15,310 nucleotides of DNA from Microbacteriaceae bacterium (GTDB lineage Bacteria; Actinomycetota; Actinomycetes; Actinomycetales; Microbacteriaceae): contig CANGCU010000010.1 in assembly GCA_947452355.1 (NCBI GenBank), positions 1 to 15,310 of the forward strand. Direction: 5' to 3'. Below, piece by piece: positions 6,628 to 15,310 of this stretch. Position 1 is the first letter of the stretch; the number at the start of each line of letters is the position of its first letter. The notes beneath the pieces were generated by a model that was not told the origin of the DNA, searched no databases, and saw only the letters and a list, made by a program, of their open reading frames with translations. Both the position numbers and the translations under genes were made by a program.

Positions 6628-6981
6628 TTACTTCGCGCGCTTTGCTGAACCCGCGCGGATCTCTGCCAAGATTTCGCGCGTTTCGCGGTGTGCGGCCATG
6701 ACCGCGGCATGGGTCTCGTTGTCCCGACGCTCGGTCTTTCTCGACTGAACGTTTTGACCAACCATGATGATGGGGAGCAACACCAGCTGCAAAAAGGTTT
6801 GAGCGACCCAGGCCACGATGATTACCGGGTCACCGGTCGCGAGAGCAGCGGGGAGTGAAATGATGGCGAGTACCGTGAATGCGATTGCCGCCCACATCGT
6901 TCCGACGACCGACGTGATCCGTTCGCCCCACAGTTCGAGTACCGAACTGAGCCGTTTGTTGATTGCGGAAGTTTTGGCCAC
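6628..6981 (-). CDS. Small two-helix membrane protein
   Basis: 117 residues, GTG start. Hydrophobic helices at about 27-47 and 53-76, joined by a short ATGDP turn, are followed by a charged helix at 80-110 (QSRKTERRDNETHAA...). The segment QTFLQLVLLPIIMVGQN followed by an Arg/Glu-rich helix is typical of a widespread actinobacterial hypothetical family. It loosely recalls the end of low-affinity iron permease (Fet4-like) proteins, but I do not assign that function. No Shine-Dalgarno precedes the start; a -10-like hexamer 6 bp upstream suggests a leaderless message. It lies just downstream of tRNA-Ala and 12 bp before the EamA gene. Confidence 0.75.
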   Translation of the reverse strand: MAKTSAINKRLSSVLELWGERITSVVGTMWAAIAFTVLAIISLPAALATGDPVIIVAWVAQTFLQLVLLPIIMVGQNVQSRKTERRDNETHAAVMAAHRETREILAEIRAGSAKRAK

Positions 6982-6987
6982 GTGAGC

Positions 6988-6993
6988 AGTCTA
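6988..6993 (-). promoter_or_regulatory. Candidate -10 element for a leaderless mRNA
   Basis: TAGACT on the minus strand (fits TANNNT) ends 6 bp before the GTG start at 6981, the spacing that would put transcription initiation at or next to the start codon. There is no ribosome site, and leaderless messages are common in actinobacteria. The -35 position is not consensus. Confidence 0.35.
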
Positions 6994-7000
6994 ATTGTTG

Positions 7001-7073
7001 TGGAGACTAGGGGAATCGAACCCCTGACCTCCTGCTTGCAAAGCAGGCGCTCTACCAATTGAGCTAAGTCCCC
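7001..7073 (-). tRNA. tRNA-Ala (anticodon TGC)
   Basis: 73 nt folding as a full cloverleaf. The acceptor arms GGGGACT and AGTCTCC pair with one G-U, and the discriminator is A at 7001. The D arm is GCTC/GAGC, and the anticodon arm CTGC/GCAG carries loop TTTGCAA with anticodon TGC. The T arm AGGGG/CCCCT has loop TTCGAAT. The 3' CCA is not encoded. It lies directly after tRNA-Ile on the same strand, the usual actinobacterial order downstream of gyrA. Confidence 0.97.
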
Positions 7074-7080
7074 GTCTTTT

Positions 7081-7098
7081 ACGGTTTCGGGAAACCGT
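7081..7098 (-). other. Hairpin in the tRNA-Ile/tRNA-Ala spacer
   Basis: A perfect 7-bp inverted repeat (ACGGTTT / AAACCGT on the plus strand) with a 4-nt loop fills most of the 26-nt spacer between the two tRNAs. It is followed by AAAAGAC rather than a T-run on the transcribed strand, so a processing or folding role is likelier than termination. Confidence 0.5.
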
Positions 7099-7099
7099 G

Positions 7100-7173
7100 T
7101 GGGGCTACCAGGACTTGAACCTGGGACCTCTTCGTTATCAGCGAAGCGCTCTAACCACCTGAGCTATAGCCCC
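7100..7173 (-). tRNA. tRNA-Ile (anticodon GAT)
   Basis: 74 nt cloverleaf with acceptor arms GGGGCTA/TAGCCCC and discriminator A at 7100. The D arm is GCTC/GAGC, and the anticodon stem CTTCG/CGAAG has loop CTGATAA, giving anticodon GAT. The T arm is CCAGG/CCTGG with loop TTCAAGT. No encoded CCA. It is the first gene of the tRNA pair. Confidence 0.97.
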
Positions 7174-7237
7174 TAAACCTCCCCGAGCCTAGCGCATTTC
7201 AGTGCGGTCGAAAAATCGCCTGATTCGGCCCGGGTGG
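7174..7237 (-). promoter_or_regulatory. DUF3566-tRNA intergenic region with candidate tRNA promoter
   Basis: 64 bp on the minus strand. Just after the DUF3566 stop, a short GCC/GGC stem is followed by a TTTTT run, a weak terminator-like signal. Further on, TAGGCT at 7186-7191 fits a -10 element (TANNNT), 12 bases before the first base of tRNA-Ile. The corresponding -35 is T-rich but not consensus. Confidence 0.35.
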
Positions 7238-7612
7238 TTAGTCGTTAGTGAACGCGATGCGAATTCCGCCCGTGATACGTGCGATGAAATTGAACGCCAA
7301 CGCGGTGAATGCCCCCAGCGCCGTGCCGCACACGAGTGTCGTGACGATTTGCAGCAGCGTGAAGATCAGGACGGAGGGGAATGACATCAAATCCGTAAGT
7401 CCCATGAAGTCGATTCCGACAATCGAACTAACGATTCCGTTCACCGTGTCGACGACGCCAAGCACCGTCATGATGAGCCACGCCAGAACATTGAACACCG
7501 CGAGGACGAGCGACAGTGTGAGCGCCACAACGAACGAATTCTTGGTCGCGGACCAAAAGTCGATGTGAACAAGACGCAGGCGAACCTGCTTTTCTGCGGA
7601 GGTTTTACTCAT
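7238..7612 (-). CDS. DUF3566 domain membrane protein
   Basis: 124 residues. The opening [22 protein letters not shown] (residues 10-31) is the hallmark of the DUF3566 family, a conserved actinobacterial membrane protein encoded immediately after gyrA; its function is unknown. Two main hydrophobic helices lie at about 27-51 and 79-112, flanking an amphipathic [17 protein letters not shown] segment. The ATG lies within the end of gyrA (8-bp overlap, ATGAGTAA), so it is translationally coupled and belongs to the gyrBA transcription unit. A GGAAG element inside the gyrA tail codons is a plausible ribosome site. Confidence 0.92.
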   Translation of the reverse strand: MSKTSAEKQVRLRLVHIDFWSATKNSFVVALTLSLVLAVFNVLAWLIMTVLGVVDTVNGIVSSIVGIDFMGLTDLMSFPSVLIFTLLQIVTTLVCGTALGAFTALAFNFIARITGGIRIAFTND

Positions 7613-10184
7613 TGCCCGTTTCTTCCGTTTCTTGTGTTTCCGATTCGGTGTCAGTTGTCGAATCGTTGTCTGTCGATGAGTCTAGATTACGCTCTACGTT
7701 GCGCGCGATGGCGAGGATTCGATCACCATCATCGGGTCTGGCGAAAACAACACCCATCGTGTCGCGACCCTTTGCCGGGACACCGTCGACACTAGAGCGC
7801 ACGACCTTGCCGCCTTCCATGATGACCAAAACTTCGTCACCGTCGTCAACGATGAGTCCGCCTGTCAGTCCTCCGCGTTCGTCGGTCAGTTTTGCCACCT
7901 TGATACCGATTCCACCGCGGTTTTGGACGCGGTACTGGACGACCTCGGTTCGTTTCGCGTAACCGCTTTCCGTGACGACAAACACATACCCCTGGTCTGA
8001 CACAACCGCTGCGGACAACAGCTCGTCACCGGTCCGGAGTGCGATTCCTCTGACGCCGGCGGTTTTACGACCGGTGGGTCGAAGGCTGGCATCATTGGCC
8101 GCAAATCGCAGAGACATTCCCGCTTTGGACACGAGCAAGATATCGCTGTCCGAGTTGACGAGCATCGCCGACACAACCGCGTCCAGGTAGGTGGGTTGGC
8201 CGTCCTCGGACAGCACTGGCTTTCCGTCCTTGCCCTTTTCCACCGCGAGATCGATTGCAAAGACTCCGCCCGCGCGGTTGGTGTCGTAGTCCGTGAGCTT
8301 GGACTTCTTGACGAGTCCCTTCCGGGTGGCGAGAACTAAATATTCCGACGCGGCGTAGTTGCGCACATCGAGAATCTGGGCGACGGATTCGCCCGGGAGG
8401 AGTGCGAGCAGGTTGGCAATGTGTTGACCCTTCGCGTCGCGCGCGGCCTCCATAATGTCGTATCCCTTGGCGCGGTATACACGACCCTTGTCGGTGAAGA
8501 ACAACAGCCAGTGATGAGTGGTCGTGACGAGGAAGTGCTGAACGACATCATCCGCGCGAAGCGTTGCGCCCCGAATTCCCTTGCCACCTCGATGTTGTGA
8601 ACGATAGTTGTCGCTGCGAGTGCGCTTGAGGTAACCGGCTCGCGTGACGGTGATGACGATTTCCTCTTCGGGAATCAGATCTTCGTTACGAAGGTCTCCC
8701 TCGCCAGGGATAATCGTCGTTCGCCGGTCGTCTCCGTATTTGTCGACGATTTCGGTGAGCTCTGTGCTGATGATGTCGCGTTGGACACCCTCGTCCGCGA
8801 GAATTCGTTTGAACTCTGCGATTTGCAATTCGATCTCGGCCGCTTGGTCCATGATCTTTTGGCGTTCGAGTGCCGCGAGGCGACGAAGTTGAAGATTGAG
8901 GATTGCCATTGCCTGGATATCGTCAATCTTGAGAAGTTTGATCAACCCGTCCTTGGCGTCGTCAACCGTAGGCGACTTTCGGATGAGCGCAATCACGGCG
9001 TCAAGAGCGTCGAGCGCCTTGAGATATCCGCGCAGGATGTGGGCGTCGGCCTCGGCCTTATCGAGTCGGAATTGCGTTCGACGGACGATGACACTGACCT
9101 GGTGCTCGACCCAATAGACAATGAATTGGTCAATCGGCAGAGTGCGCGGTACGCCGTCGACGATTGCGAGCATGTTCGCGCCGAAATTGTCCTGCAACTG
9201 TGTTTGGCGGTAAAGGTTATTAAGGACGACTTTTGCGACCGCATCTCGCTTGAGGACAATGACGAGTCGTTGACCCGTGCGGCCACTCGACTCGTCGCGG
9301 ATGTCGGCGATCCCTTGAAGTTTGTTTTCCTTGACGAGGTCCGCGATCTTCATCGCAAGGTTGTCCGGATTTACTTGGTAGGGAAGTTCGGTGATGACAA
9401 GGCAGGTTCGTCCGTGGATTTCTTCGGTTTCTACGACTGCTCGCATCGTGATGGAGCCATGTCCCGTGCGATAGGCCTCGTCGATTCCGGTCGTACCGAC
9501 GATGAGCGCACCCGTCGGGAAATCGGGGCCTTTGACACGTTGAAGGATGGCGTCGAGAAGTTCCTCGTGAGTCGCCGTCGGGTTGGCGAGGTGCCACAGC
9601 GCCGCCTCGCTGACCTCGCGCAAATTGTGCGGAGGGATATTGGTTGCCATGCCGACCGCGATACCGACCGACCCATTAACCAGCAGGTTGGGGAATCGGC
9701 TCGGAAGAATCGCAGGCTCTTTGGTTCGACCGTCATAGTTGTCTTGGAAATCGACCGTGTTTTCGTCGATATCGCGAACCATTTCCATCGCCAGTTGCGC
9801 CATGCGCGTCTCGGTGTATCGCGGGGCAGCGGCGCCGTCGTTACCCGGCGAGCCAAAGTTGCCTTGGCCGGCGGCGAGTGGGTACCGAAGACTCCACGGC
9901 TGAACAAGTCGGACGAGTGCATCGTAAATTGCAGAATCACCGTGAGGGTGGAACTGTCCCATGACGTCACCGACGACACGAGAACATTTTGAGAATGCCT
10001 TGTCCGGTCGATAGCCGCCGTCGAACATCGCGTAAATGACGCGTCGGTGCACGGGCTTCAAACCGTCACGAACATCGGGAAGAGCACGGCCGACGATGAC
10101 GCTCATCGCGTAGTCGAGATACGAGCGTTGCATCTCCATCTGGAGATCGACCTGTTCGATACGTTCCGTTGACTCGTCTGTCAT
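7605..10184 (-). CDS. gyrA: DNA gyrase subunit A
   Basis: 859 residues, full length. GyrA cleaves and rejoins DNA in the A2B2 gyrase that introduces negative supercoils ahead of forks and transcription. The winged-helix domain opens with [26 protein letters not shown] (about 23-48). Catalytic Tyr123 is in APRYTETR. The quinolone-resistance region [12 protein letters not shown] keeps Ser84 and Asp88, the drug-sensitive residues of most bacteria; mycobacteria have Ala at the first of these positions. The GyrA box (QHRGGKG) lies near residue 532 and begins the six-bladed C-terminal beta-pinwheel. The last 28 or so residues are an acidic Ser/Thr/Glu tail. An AAAGGA site precedes the ATG, which is 23 bp after the gyrB stop. 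Confidence 0.98.
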   Translation of the reverse strand: MTDESTERIEQVDLQMEMQRSYLDYAMSVIVGRALPDVRDGLKPVHRRVIYAMFDGGYRPDKAFSKCSRVVGDVMGQFHPHGDSAIYDALVRLVQPWSLRYPLAAGQGNFGSPGNDGAAAPRYTETRMAQLAMEMVRDIDENTVDFQDNYDGRTKEPAILPSRFPNLLVNGSVGIAVGMATNIPPHNLREVSEAALWHLANPTATHEELLDAILQRVKGPDFPTGALIVGTTGIDEAYRTGHGSITMRAVVETEEIHGRTCLVITELPYQVNPDNLAMKIADLVKENKLQGIADIRDESSGRTGQRLVIVLKRDAVAKVVLNNLYRQTQLQDNFGANMLAIVDGVPRTLPIDQFIVYWVEHQVSVIVRRTQFRLDKAEADAHILRGYLKALDALDAVIALIRKSPTVDDAKDGLIKLLKIDDIQAMAILNLQLRRLAALERQKIMDQAAEIELQIAEFKRILADEGVQRDIISTELTEIVDKYGDDRRTTIIPGEGDLRNEDLIPEEEIVITVTRAGYLKRTRSDNYRSQHRGGKGIRGATLRADDVVQHFLVTTTHHWLLFFTDKGRVYRAKGYDIMEAARDAKGQHIANLLALLPGESVAQILDVRNYAASEYLVLATRKGLVKKSKLTDYDTNRAGGVFAIDLAVEKGKDGKPVLSEDGQPTYLDAVVSAMLVNSDSDILLVSKAGMSLRFAANDASLRPTGRKTAGVRGIALRTGDELLSAAVVSDQGYVFVVTESGYAKRTEVVQYRVQNRGGIGIKVAKLTDERGGLTGGLIVDDGDEVLVIMEGGKVVRSSVDGVPAKGRDTMGVVFARPDDGDRILAIARNVERNLDSSTDNDSTTDTESETQETEETGNE

Positions 10185-10207
10185 GTTCGTTTTCCTTTAG
10201 TCGCTCC

Positions 10208-12291
<2,084 letters not shown>

Positions 12292-12777
12292 TTATCCGTA
12301 AGTATCGCGGGGACCGCGCCATTTCACGCGACGAGGACCTTTAATTTGATTGGGGACACCTGGGCCAATCACAGAAATTTTCTCAAGACCGGAATCGGGA
12401 AATCTCGAAATGATGTTTGCCAGGATTTCGTGGCGCATCATTCGGAGATTTGTCGCCCACGCGGATGAGTCACATCGGACTGTGACGAGGTCGCCATCGA
12501 TCTCGGGAATGGTGTGCGCGGCGATGTCGTTTCCGACAATATCCACCCATTGAGCGAGGACAGATTCGCGCGAAAGGAACGGCGCCCACCCGCGTTCATC
12601 AATGGTTCGCGACAAAACAGCGCCGATCGAGAGCGGGTCCCGGCCCTTATCGAACGGGAGTGACCCTTGTGGTTCGACGACGACCATAGGTTTTCGCCGC
12701 TTTCGCCCCGCGAAAATATCGGAGAGGTGTTCAAAAAAGCGAATAGCCTCCGAAGGGTTGACTGGTGCGTCAGGCAT
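12292..12777 (-). CDS. dciA: DUF721 protein, DciA-type replicative helicase partner
   Basis: 161 residues. DUF721 proteins between recF and gyrB in actinobacteria are DciA homologues, which help the replicative helicase DnaB work at origins. The conserved core begins DPLSIGAVLSRTIDERGW (48-64) and includes Trp77 in LAQWVDIVG, then the KH-like segment with GDLVTVRCDSSAWATNLRMMRHEI (about 95-118) and the C-terminal ISVIGPG. Residues 24-29 are a basic GRKRRK patch. The start ATG at 12777 has GAGGGGGA upstream and overlaps the recF stop by 8 bp; a longer reading frame back to 12876 lies wholly inside recF and was rejected. Confidence 0.88.
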   Translation of the reverse strand: MPDAPVNPSEAIRFFEHLSDIFAGRKRRKPMVVVEPQGSLPFDKGRDPLSIGAVLSRTIDERGWAPFLSRESVLAQWVDIVGNDIAAHTIPEIDGDLVTVRCDSSAWATNLRMMRHEILANIISRFPDSGLEKISVIGPGVPNQIKGPRRVKWRGPRDTYG

Positions 12778-13873
12778 CGATGGTTCCCCCTCGGACGACG
12801 TGTTGTTGACCACCAAGACCGTCTGGAATGGTCGATTCGTCGGCGGCAGTGATGATGAGATGCTCGATTCCCGCAAGGTGTTGGCCGAGTCGCAGGCGGC
12901 GACCGCTGTCTAATTCCGAGAATACGTCGTCCAGGATAACCACCGGATCTCCGGCAACTGAATTTCGACGGACCAGATCAACTTGAGCCAACCGAAGCGC
13001 CAAAGCCGTGGACCACGCCTCACCCTGACTCGAATGGGTTCTCGCGGGAAGTCCATTGAGAATAACCGTGAGGTCATCGCGGTGGGGGCCAACGAGGGTC
13101 GTGCCGCGATCTACCTCTTCTGACCTGCGGGCAGCGAAGGTCTCCCGAAGCGCAGCATCCAGGGACTCATCCGTCGTTCCGTCCGGAATGGATTCGGATA
13201 GAGCCAATGCGAGTGTCTCGTCCACCGCCGCGATTGCTCGATAGTGTGCTGCAACCAACGGGTTGAGCTGGGCAACTAAGTGACGTCGAGCAGACATAAT
13301 TCGCGCCGAGAGCACCACCAGGGAGTCGGTCCAACTGTCCAGGGTTCCGCCCGTCGCCGCAGTGTTCGCCCTCATCGATTTCAACAAGGCGTTCCGTTGG
13401 CGAAGGACGCGCTCATAGTCGGCGAGATCTCCGGCAAAACCCGCAGACGCCTCCGTCAGCACGTCGTTCACAAACGTTCGTCGAAAATCCGGCTCGCCGC
13501 GAATCAGGTCCATGTCCTCCGGCGCGAACAAGACCACGGGAATGAGGCGGGCGACGTCGCGTCGTTTTGTCACGGTTCCATTAAGCCGAACCGTGTTTGA
13601 TCCAGAGTTTGTTACCCGAACGTCAAGCGCCACTTGTCGACCATTGTTTTCTACGGTCATTCGGATAATTGCTTCGCTCTTACCCGATTGCACGAGGATG
13701 GCATCGCTGGACGTTCGGTGTGAGTGTCCGGACGCGGCATACATAATCGCCTCAACCAGATTGGTCTTACCCTGTCCGTTAGGGCCGACCAAAATCGTTG
13801 GAGACTCGGAAAACACCAATTCTTGGTGCTCGTAGTTCCGCCAGCCGATCAGCTCAGCGGAGATAATTCTCAT
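12770..13873 (-). CDS. recF: DNA replication/repair protein RecF
   Basis: 367 residues, normal length. RecF is an SMC-like ABC ATPase that, with RecO and RecR, loads RecA at gaps in replicated DNA. It has the N-terminal GWRNYEHQEL strand, Walker A GPNGQGKTNLVEA at about 31-43, the family segment LFAPEDMDLIRGEP near 115-128, signature SSQGEAWSTALALRLA near 280-295, and Walker B VVILDDVFSELD near 311-322. The middle region is mainly helical. The ATG is 2 bp after the dnaN stop, and the stop overlaps dciA, so these three genes form one transcription unit. Confidence 0.96.
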   Translation of the reverse strand: MRIISAELIGWRNYEHQELVFSESPTILVGPNGQGKTNLVEAIMYAASGHSHRTSSDAILVQSGKSEAIIRMTVENNGRQVALDVRVTNSGSNTVRLNGTVTKRRDVARLIPVVLFAPEDMDLIRGEPDFRRTFVNDVLTEASAGFAGDLADYERVLRQRNALLKSMRANTAATGGTLDSWTDSLVVLSARIMSARRHLVAQLNPLVAAHYRAIAAVDETLALALSESIPDGTTDESLDAALRETFAARRSEEVDRGTTLVGPHRDDLTVILNGLPARTHSSQGEAWSTALALRLAQVDLVRRNSVAGDPVVILDDVFSELDSGRRLRLGQHLAGIEHLIITAADESTIPDGLGGQQHVVRGGTIDA

Positions 13874-13875
13874 TG

Positions 13876-15027
13876 CTATCGGTTGAGCAGATTTGGCTGC
13901 ATGAGATAGCGATAGGCCTGCTCGACAGACTCGGAGTCCTTTGACGAATGAGCCGTGAACAGAACGGGACCAGCCTTGACTGGGTCATTGGACGGGGTAA
14001 AACCGAGCCGGACAAACTCGCTGTGTGCTCCGACAACTCCGTCGATAACGAGTCGTGGCTTTAGCCAAACGAAAACATCGTCCCCGACGAGGTGGGCATC
14101 GACCGATTCACTGGCACTTGCTGTTTCAGTGGCGCTGGTTTCCAGCAGCACCCCATCCGAAGTAAACGAGTATTTGATCGCGCCATCTCGCTCAAGGACG
14201 AGCGAAACGCGGCGAGTTGCGTCAACCAGGTCAGATGCAAGGACGATCGCAAACGATGCCCCGCCACCTTTCTCATCCAGCAATCCACGAACCTTCGGGA
14301 ATGAACCCTTTGCCAGCGATGATGTGACAATCCGGTTCCCGGCCGATATGGCCAACAGTTCCCGCTCACCACCAGCGAGTAACGAAAGCGTGACGGATTC
14401 ATCGTTTTGGAACATCTTTCCGGCCTCGATGAGAACTCGAGCTGGGACTAGAACGTTCGCGGGCTCAGAGACGGTCCCCGACTTCCAAGGAATATCCCGA
14501 GAAGCGATTCGATACCGATCTGTGGCGGTAAAGGAAATGGCGTCGGACGAAATTTCAAGCGAAATATTCATTATCGCTGGCTGTCCGTCGTCCTTTAATG
14601 CTGCGACGCCGACTTGAGAAATCGCTTCAGCGAGCAACTCACCGTCGAAACTTCCAATAGCTGCGGGGACCTCTGGGAGGTTGGGGTACTCGTTGAGTGG
14701 CATGACGGACATCGTGAATTTGGCAGTACCGGAGGACACCAATAGTTTCGATTCCGACAATGTGACGTTGACCGTGTCGCCGGGGAGCCGGGTCACGATG
14801 TCGGCGAGAAGTTTCCCTGAAACGAGCACTGATCCGGAATCCGTAACATCGCCGACGATGGTGGTTCGTGTTGACACGTCGTGATCGAATGACGCAAAGG
14901 TGATGCCGCTGTCCGTCGCGTCGATACGAACTCCGGAAAGTGTCGGGTTCGTGTTCTTCGCAGTGAGAAGTTTCGTCACAAAGATAACGGCCTGAGCCAG
15001 GACGTCCTTATTGGATTGAAATTTCAC
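13876..15027 (-). CDS. dnaN: DNA polymerase III beta subunit (sliding clamp)
   Basis: 383 residues, normal length for the clamp that holds DNA polymerase III on DNA. The N-terminus MKFQSNKDVLAQAVIFVTKLL matches the family start, followed by NPTLSGVRIDA. Three repeated clamp domains span the chain, with the second opening at FDGELLAEAISQV and containing RYRIASRD. The C-terminus YRYLMQPNLLNR corresponds to the conserved clamp end that lines the partner-binding pocket. The start is GTG at 15027, chosen because GAGAGG lies 6 bases upstream and the family alignment begins there; a 17-residue upstream extension in frame is not family-like. The gene is the first after the origin, heading the dnaN-recF-dciA unit. 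Confidence 0.97.
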   Translation of the reverse strand: MKFQSNKDVLAQAVIFVTKLLTAKNTNPTLSGVRIDATDSGITFASFDHDVSTRTTIVGDVTDSGSVLVSGKLLADIVTRLPGDTVNVTLSESKLLVSSGTAKFTMSVMPLNEYPNLPEVPAAIGSFDGELLAEAISQVGVAALKDDGQPAIMNISLEISSDAISFTATDRYRIASRDIPWKSGTVSEPANVLVPARVLIEAGKMFQNDESVTLSLLAGGERELLAISAGNRIVTSSLAKGSFPKVRGLLDEKGGGASFAIVLASDLVDATRRVSLVLERDGAIKYSFTSDGVLLETSATETASASESVDAHLVGDDVFVWLKPRLVIDGVVGAHSEFVRLGFTPSNDPVKAGPVLFTAHSSKDSESVEQAYRYLMQPNLLNR

Positions 15028-15153
15028 GACATGCCTCTCATTTTTGTCGGGTCTCTTATTGTGACACACACCACGCACGTCGCAAAAATGTTTATGTTAT
15101 TGATTAATTGATCTTCTTAAAGCTCACGTTAATCGTTTTAACGGCGGTGGATA

Positions 15154-15162
15154 TGTGGATAA
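15154..15162 (-). other. DnaA box, perfect match
   Basis: TGTGGATAA on the plus strand is the exact complement of the consensus DnaA box TTATCCACA. A second partial box (GGTGGATAT, 7 of 9) abuts it at 15146-15154, sharing one base. Confidence 0.85.
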
Positions 15163-15266
15163 CTCGACAGGTAGCGAGATTCTTGGCTGAACTACAACGG
15201 TGAAAGATGTCAACAAACTGTTGGGTAGTTATTGGATTGTTTTAGGAAAAACAACACGAGAATTAT

Positions 15267-15275
15267 TTATCCCCA
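15267..15275 (+). other. DnaA box, 8 of 9 match
   Basis: TTATCCCCA differs from TTATCCACA at one base. A 7-of-9 site in the opposite orientation (TGGGGATTA, 15292-15300) lies 16 bp away, and another weak site (ATGTCAACA, 15207-15215) lies between this box and the perfect one. Confidence 0.6.
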
Positions 15276-15310
15276 GAAAAAAACCTCTTGCTGGGGATTA
15301 AAGCAAGTTA

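Larger units (their letters stand above)
15028..15310. other. Chromosome replication origin (oriC), dnaN-proximal part
   Basis: A gene-free stretch between dnaN and the window edge, where dnaA is expected next. It contains an AT-rich segment at 15087-15120, a perfect inverted repeat CGTTAA/TTAACG (15127-15132 and 15138-15143), and one perfect and several degenerate DnaA boxes between 15146 and 15300. The position, base composition and boxes together support oriC; its full extent is not visible. A weak dnaN promoter may be present (TTGCGA and CACAAT, 16-bp spacing, on the minus strand), but the match is poor. Confidence 0.8.

Noticed and set aside
6628..6981. Assignment as a low-affinity iron permease
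   Set aside because: The similarity to the end of Fet4-like proteins is only general (two helices and a polar helix); the length is short and no metal-binding residues stand out, so it was left as a two-helix protein of unknown function.
8781..9992. Long plus-strand open frame of 403 codons
   Set aside because: It lies wholly antisense to gyrA, whose motifs are intact throughout; the translation shows no domain and is rich in Arg/Asp/Val as expected of a mirrored coding strand.
12778..12876. Longer N-terminus for the DUF721 protein
   Set aside because: The extra 33 codons are entirely inside recF in another frame, and a good ribosome site points to the ATG at 12777.
13955..14617. Plus-strand frame of 220 codons
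   Set aside because: It is antisense to dnaN, which is full length and conserved; no independent evidence supports it.

Overview
The window looks like the replication-origin neighbourhood of an actinobacterial chromosome. The order oriC - dnaN - recF - DUF721/dciA - gyrB - gyrA - DUF3566 - tRNA-Ile(GAU) - tRNA-Ala(UGC), all on the minus strand, is the classic arrangement of Actinomycetota. The moderate GC content, frequent GTG starts and very compact gene joints would suit a small-genome Microbacteriaceae-type (freshwater) actinobacterium. That family-level placement is inference; the phylum-level call is strong.

Layout from right to left. Positions 15028-15310 are the left part of the dnaA-dnaN intergenic origin: an AT-rich stretch, one perfect DnaA box and several degenerate ones (dnaA itself would lie beyond base 15310). 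dnaN, recF and dciA follow with a 2-bp gap and then an 8-bp overlap. A 128-bp gap with a candidate promoter precedes gyrB, gyrA and DUF3566. The two tRNA genes come next. Then a small two-helix membrane protein and an EamA-type transporter form a minor accessory pair on the same strand.

The left 5.7 kb is a self-contained membrane redox module. A two-component system on the plus strand (OmpR-type regulator and a sensor kinase with an extracytoplasmic sensor domain, overlapping by 4 bp) is divergent from a tightly coupled four-gene minus-strand operon. That operon encodes a Ser/Gly-rich exported protein with an acidic tail, a small exported or anchored protein with a lysine run, an ApbE-family FAD:protein FMN transferase, and a ferric-reductase-like transmembrane protein fused to an FAD/NAD reductase and a C-terminal plant-type [2Fe-2S] domain. 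The geometry suggests the two-component system controls the operon, and that the operon moves electrons from NAD(P)H into or across the membrane. The usual flavin acceptor, an FMN_bind domain, is not recognisable in the operon. The two low-complexity proteins occupy its place and carry opposite charges. This is the least explained and most interesting part of the window.

At the far left edge the C-terminus of a small membrane protein on the plus strand converges on the redox operon, sharing 4 bp at the stop codons.
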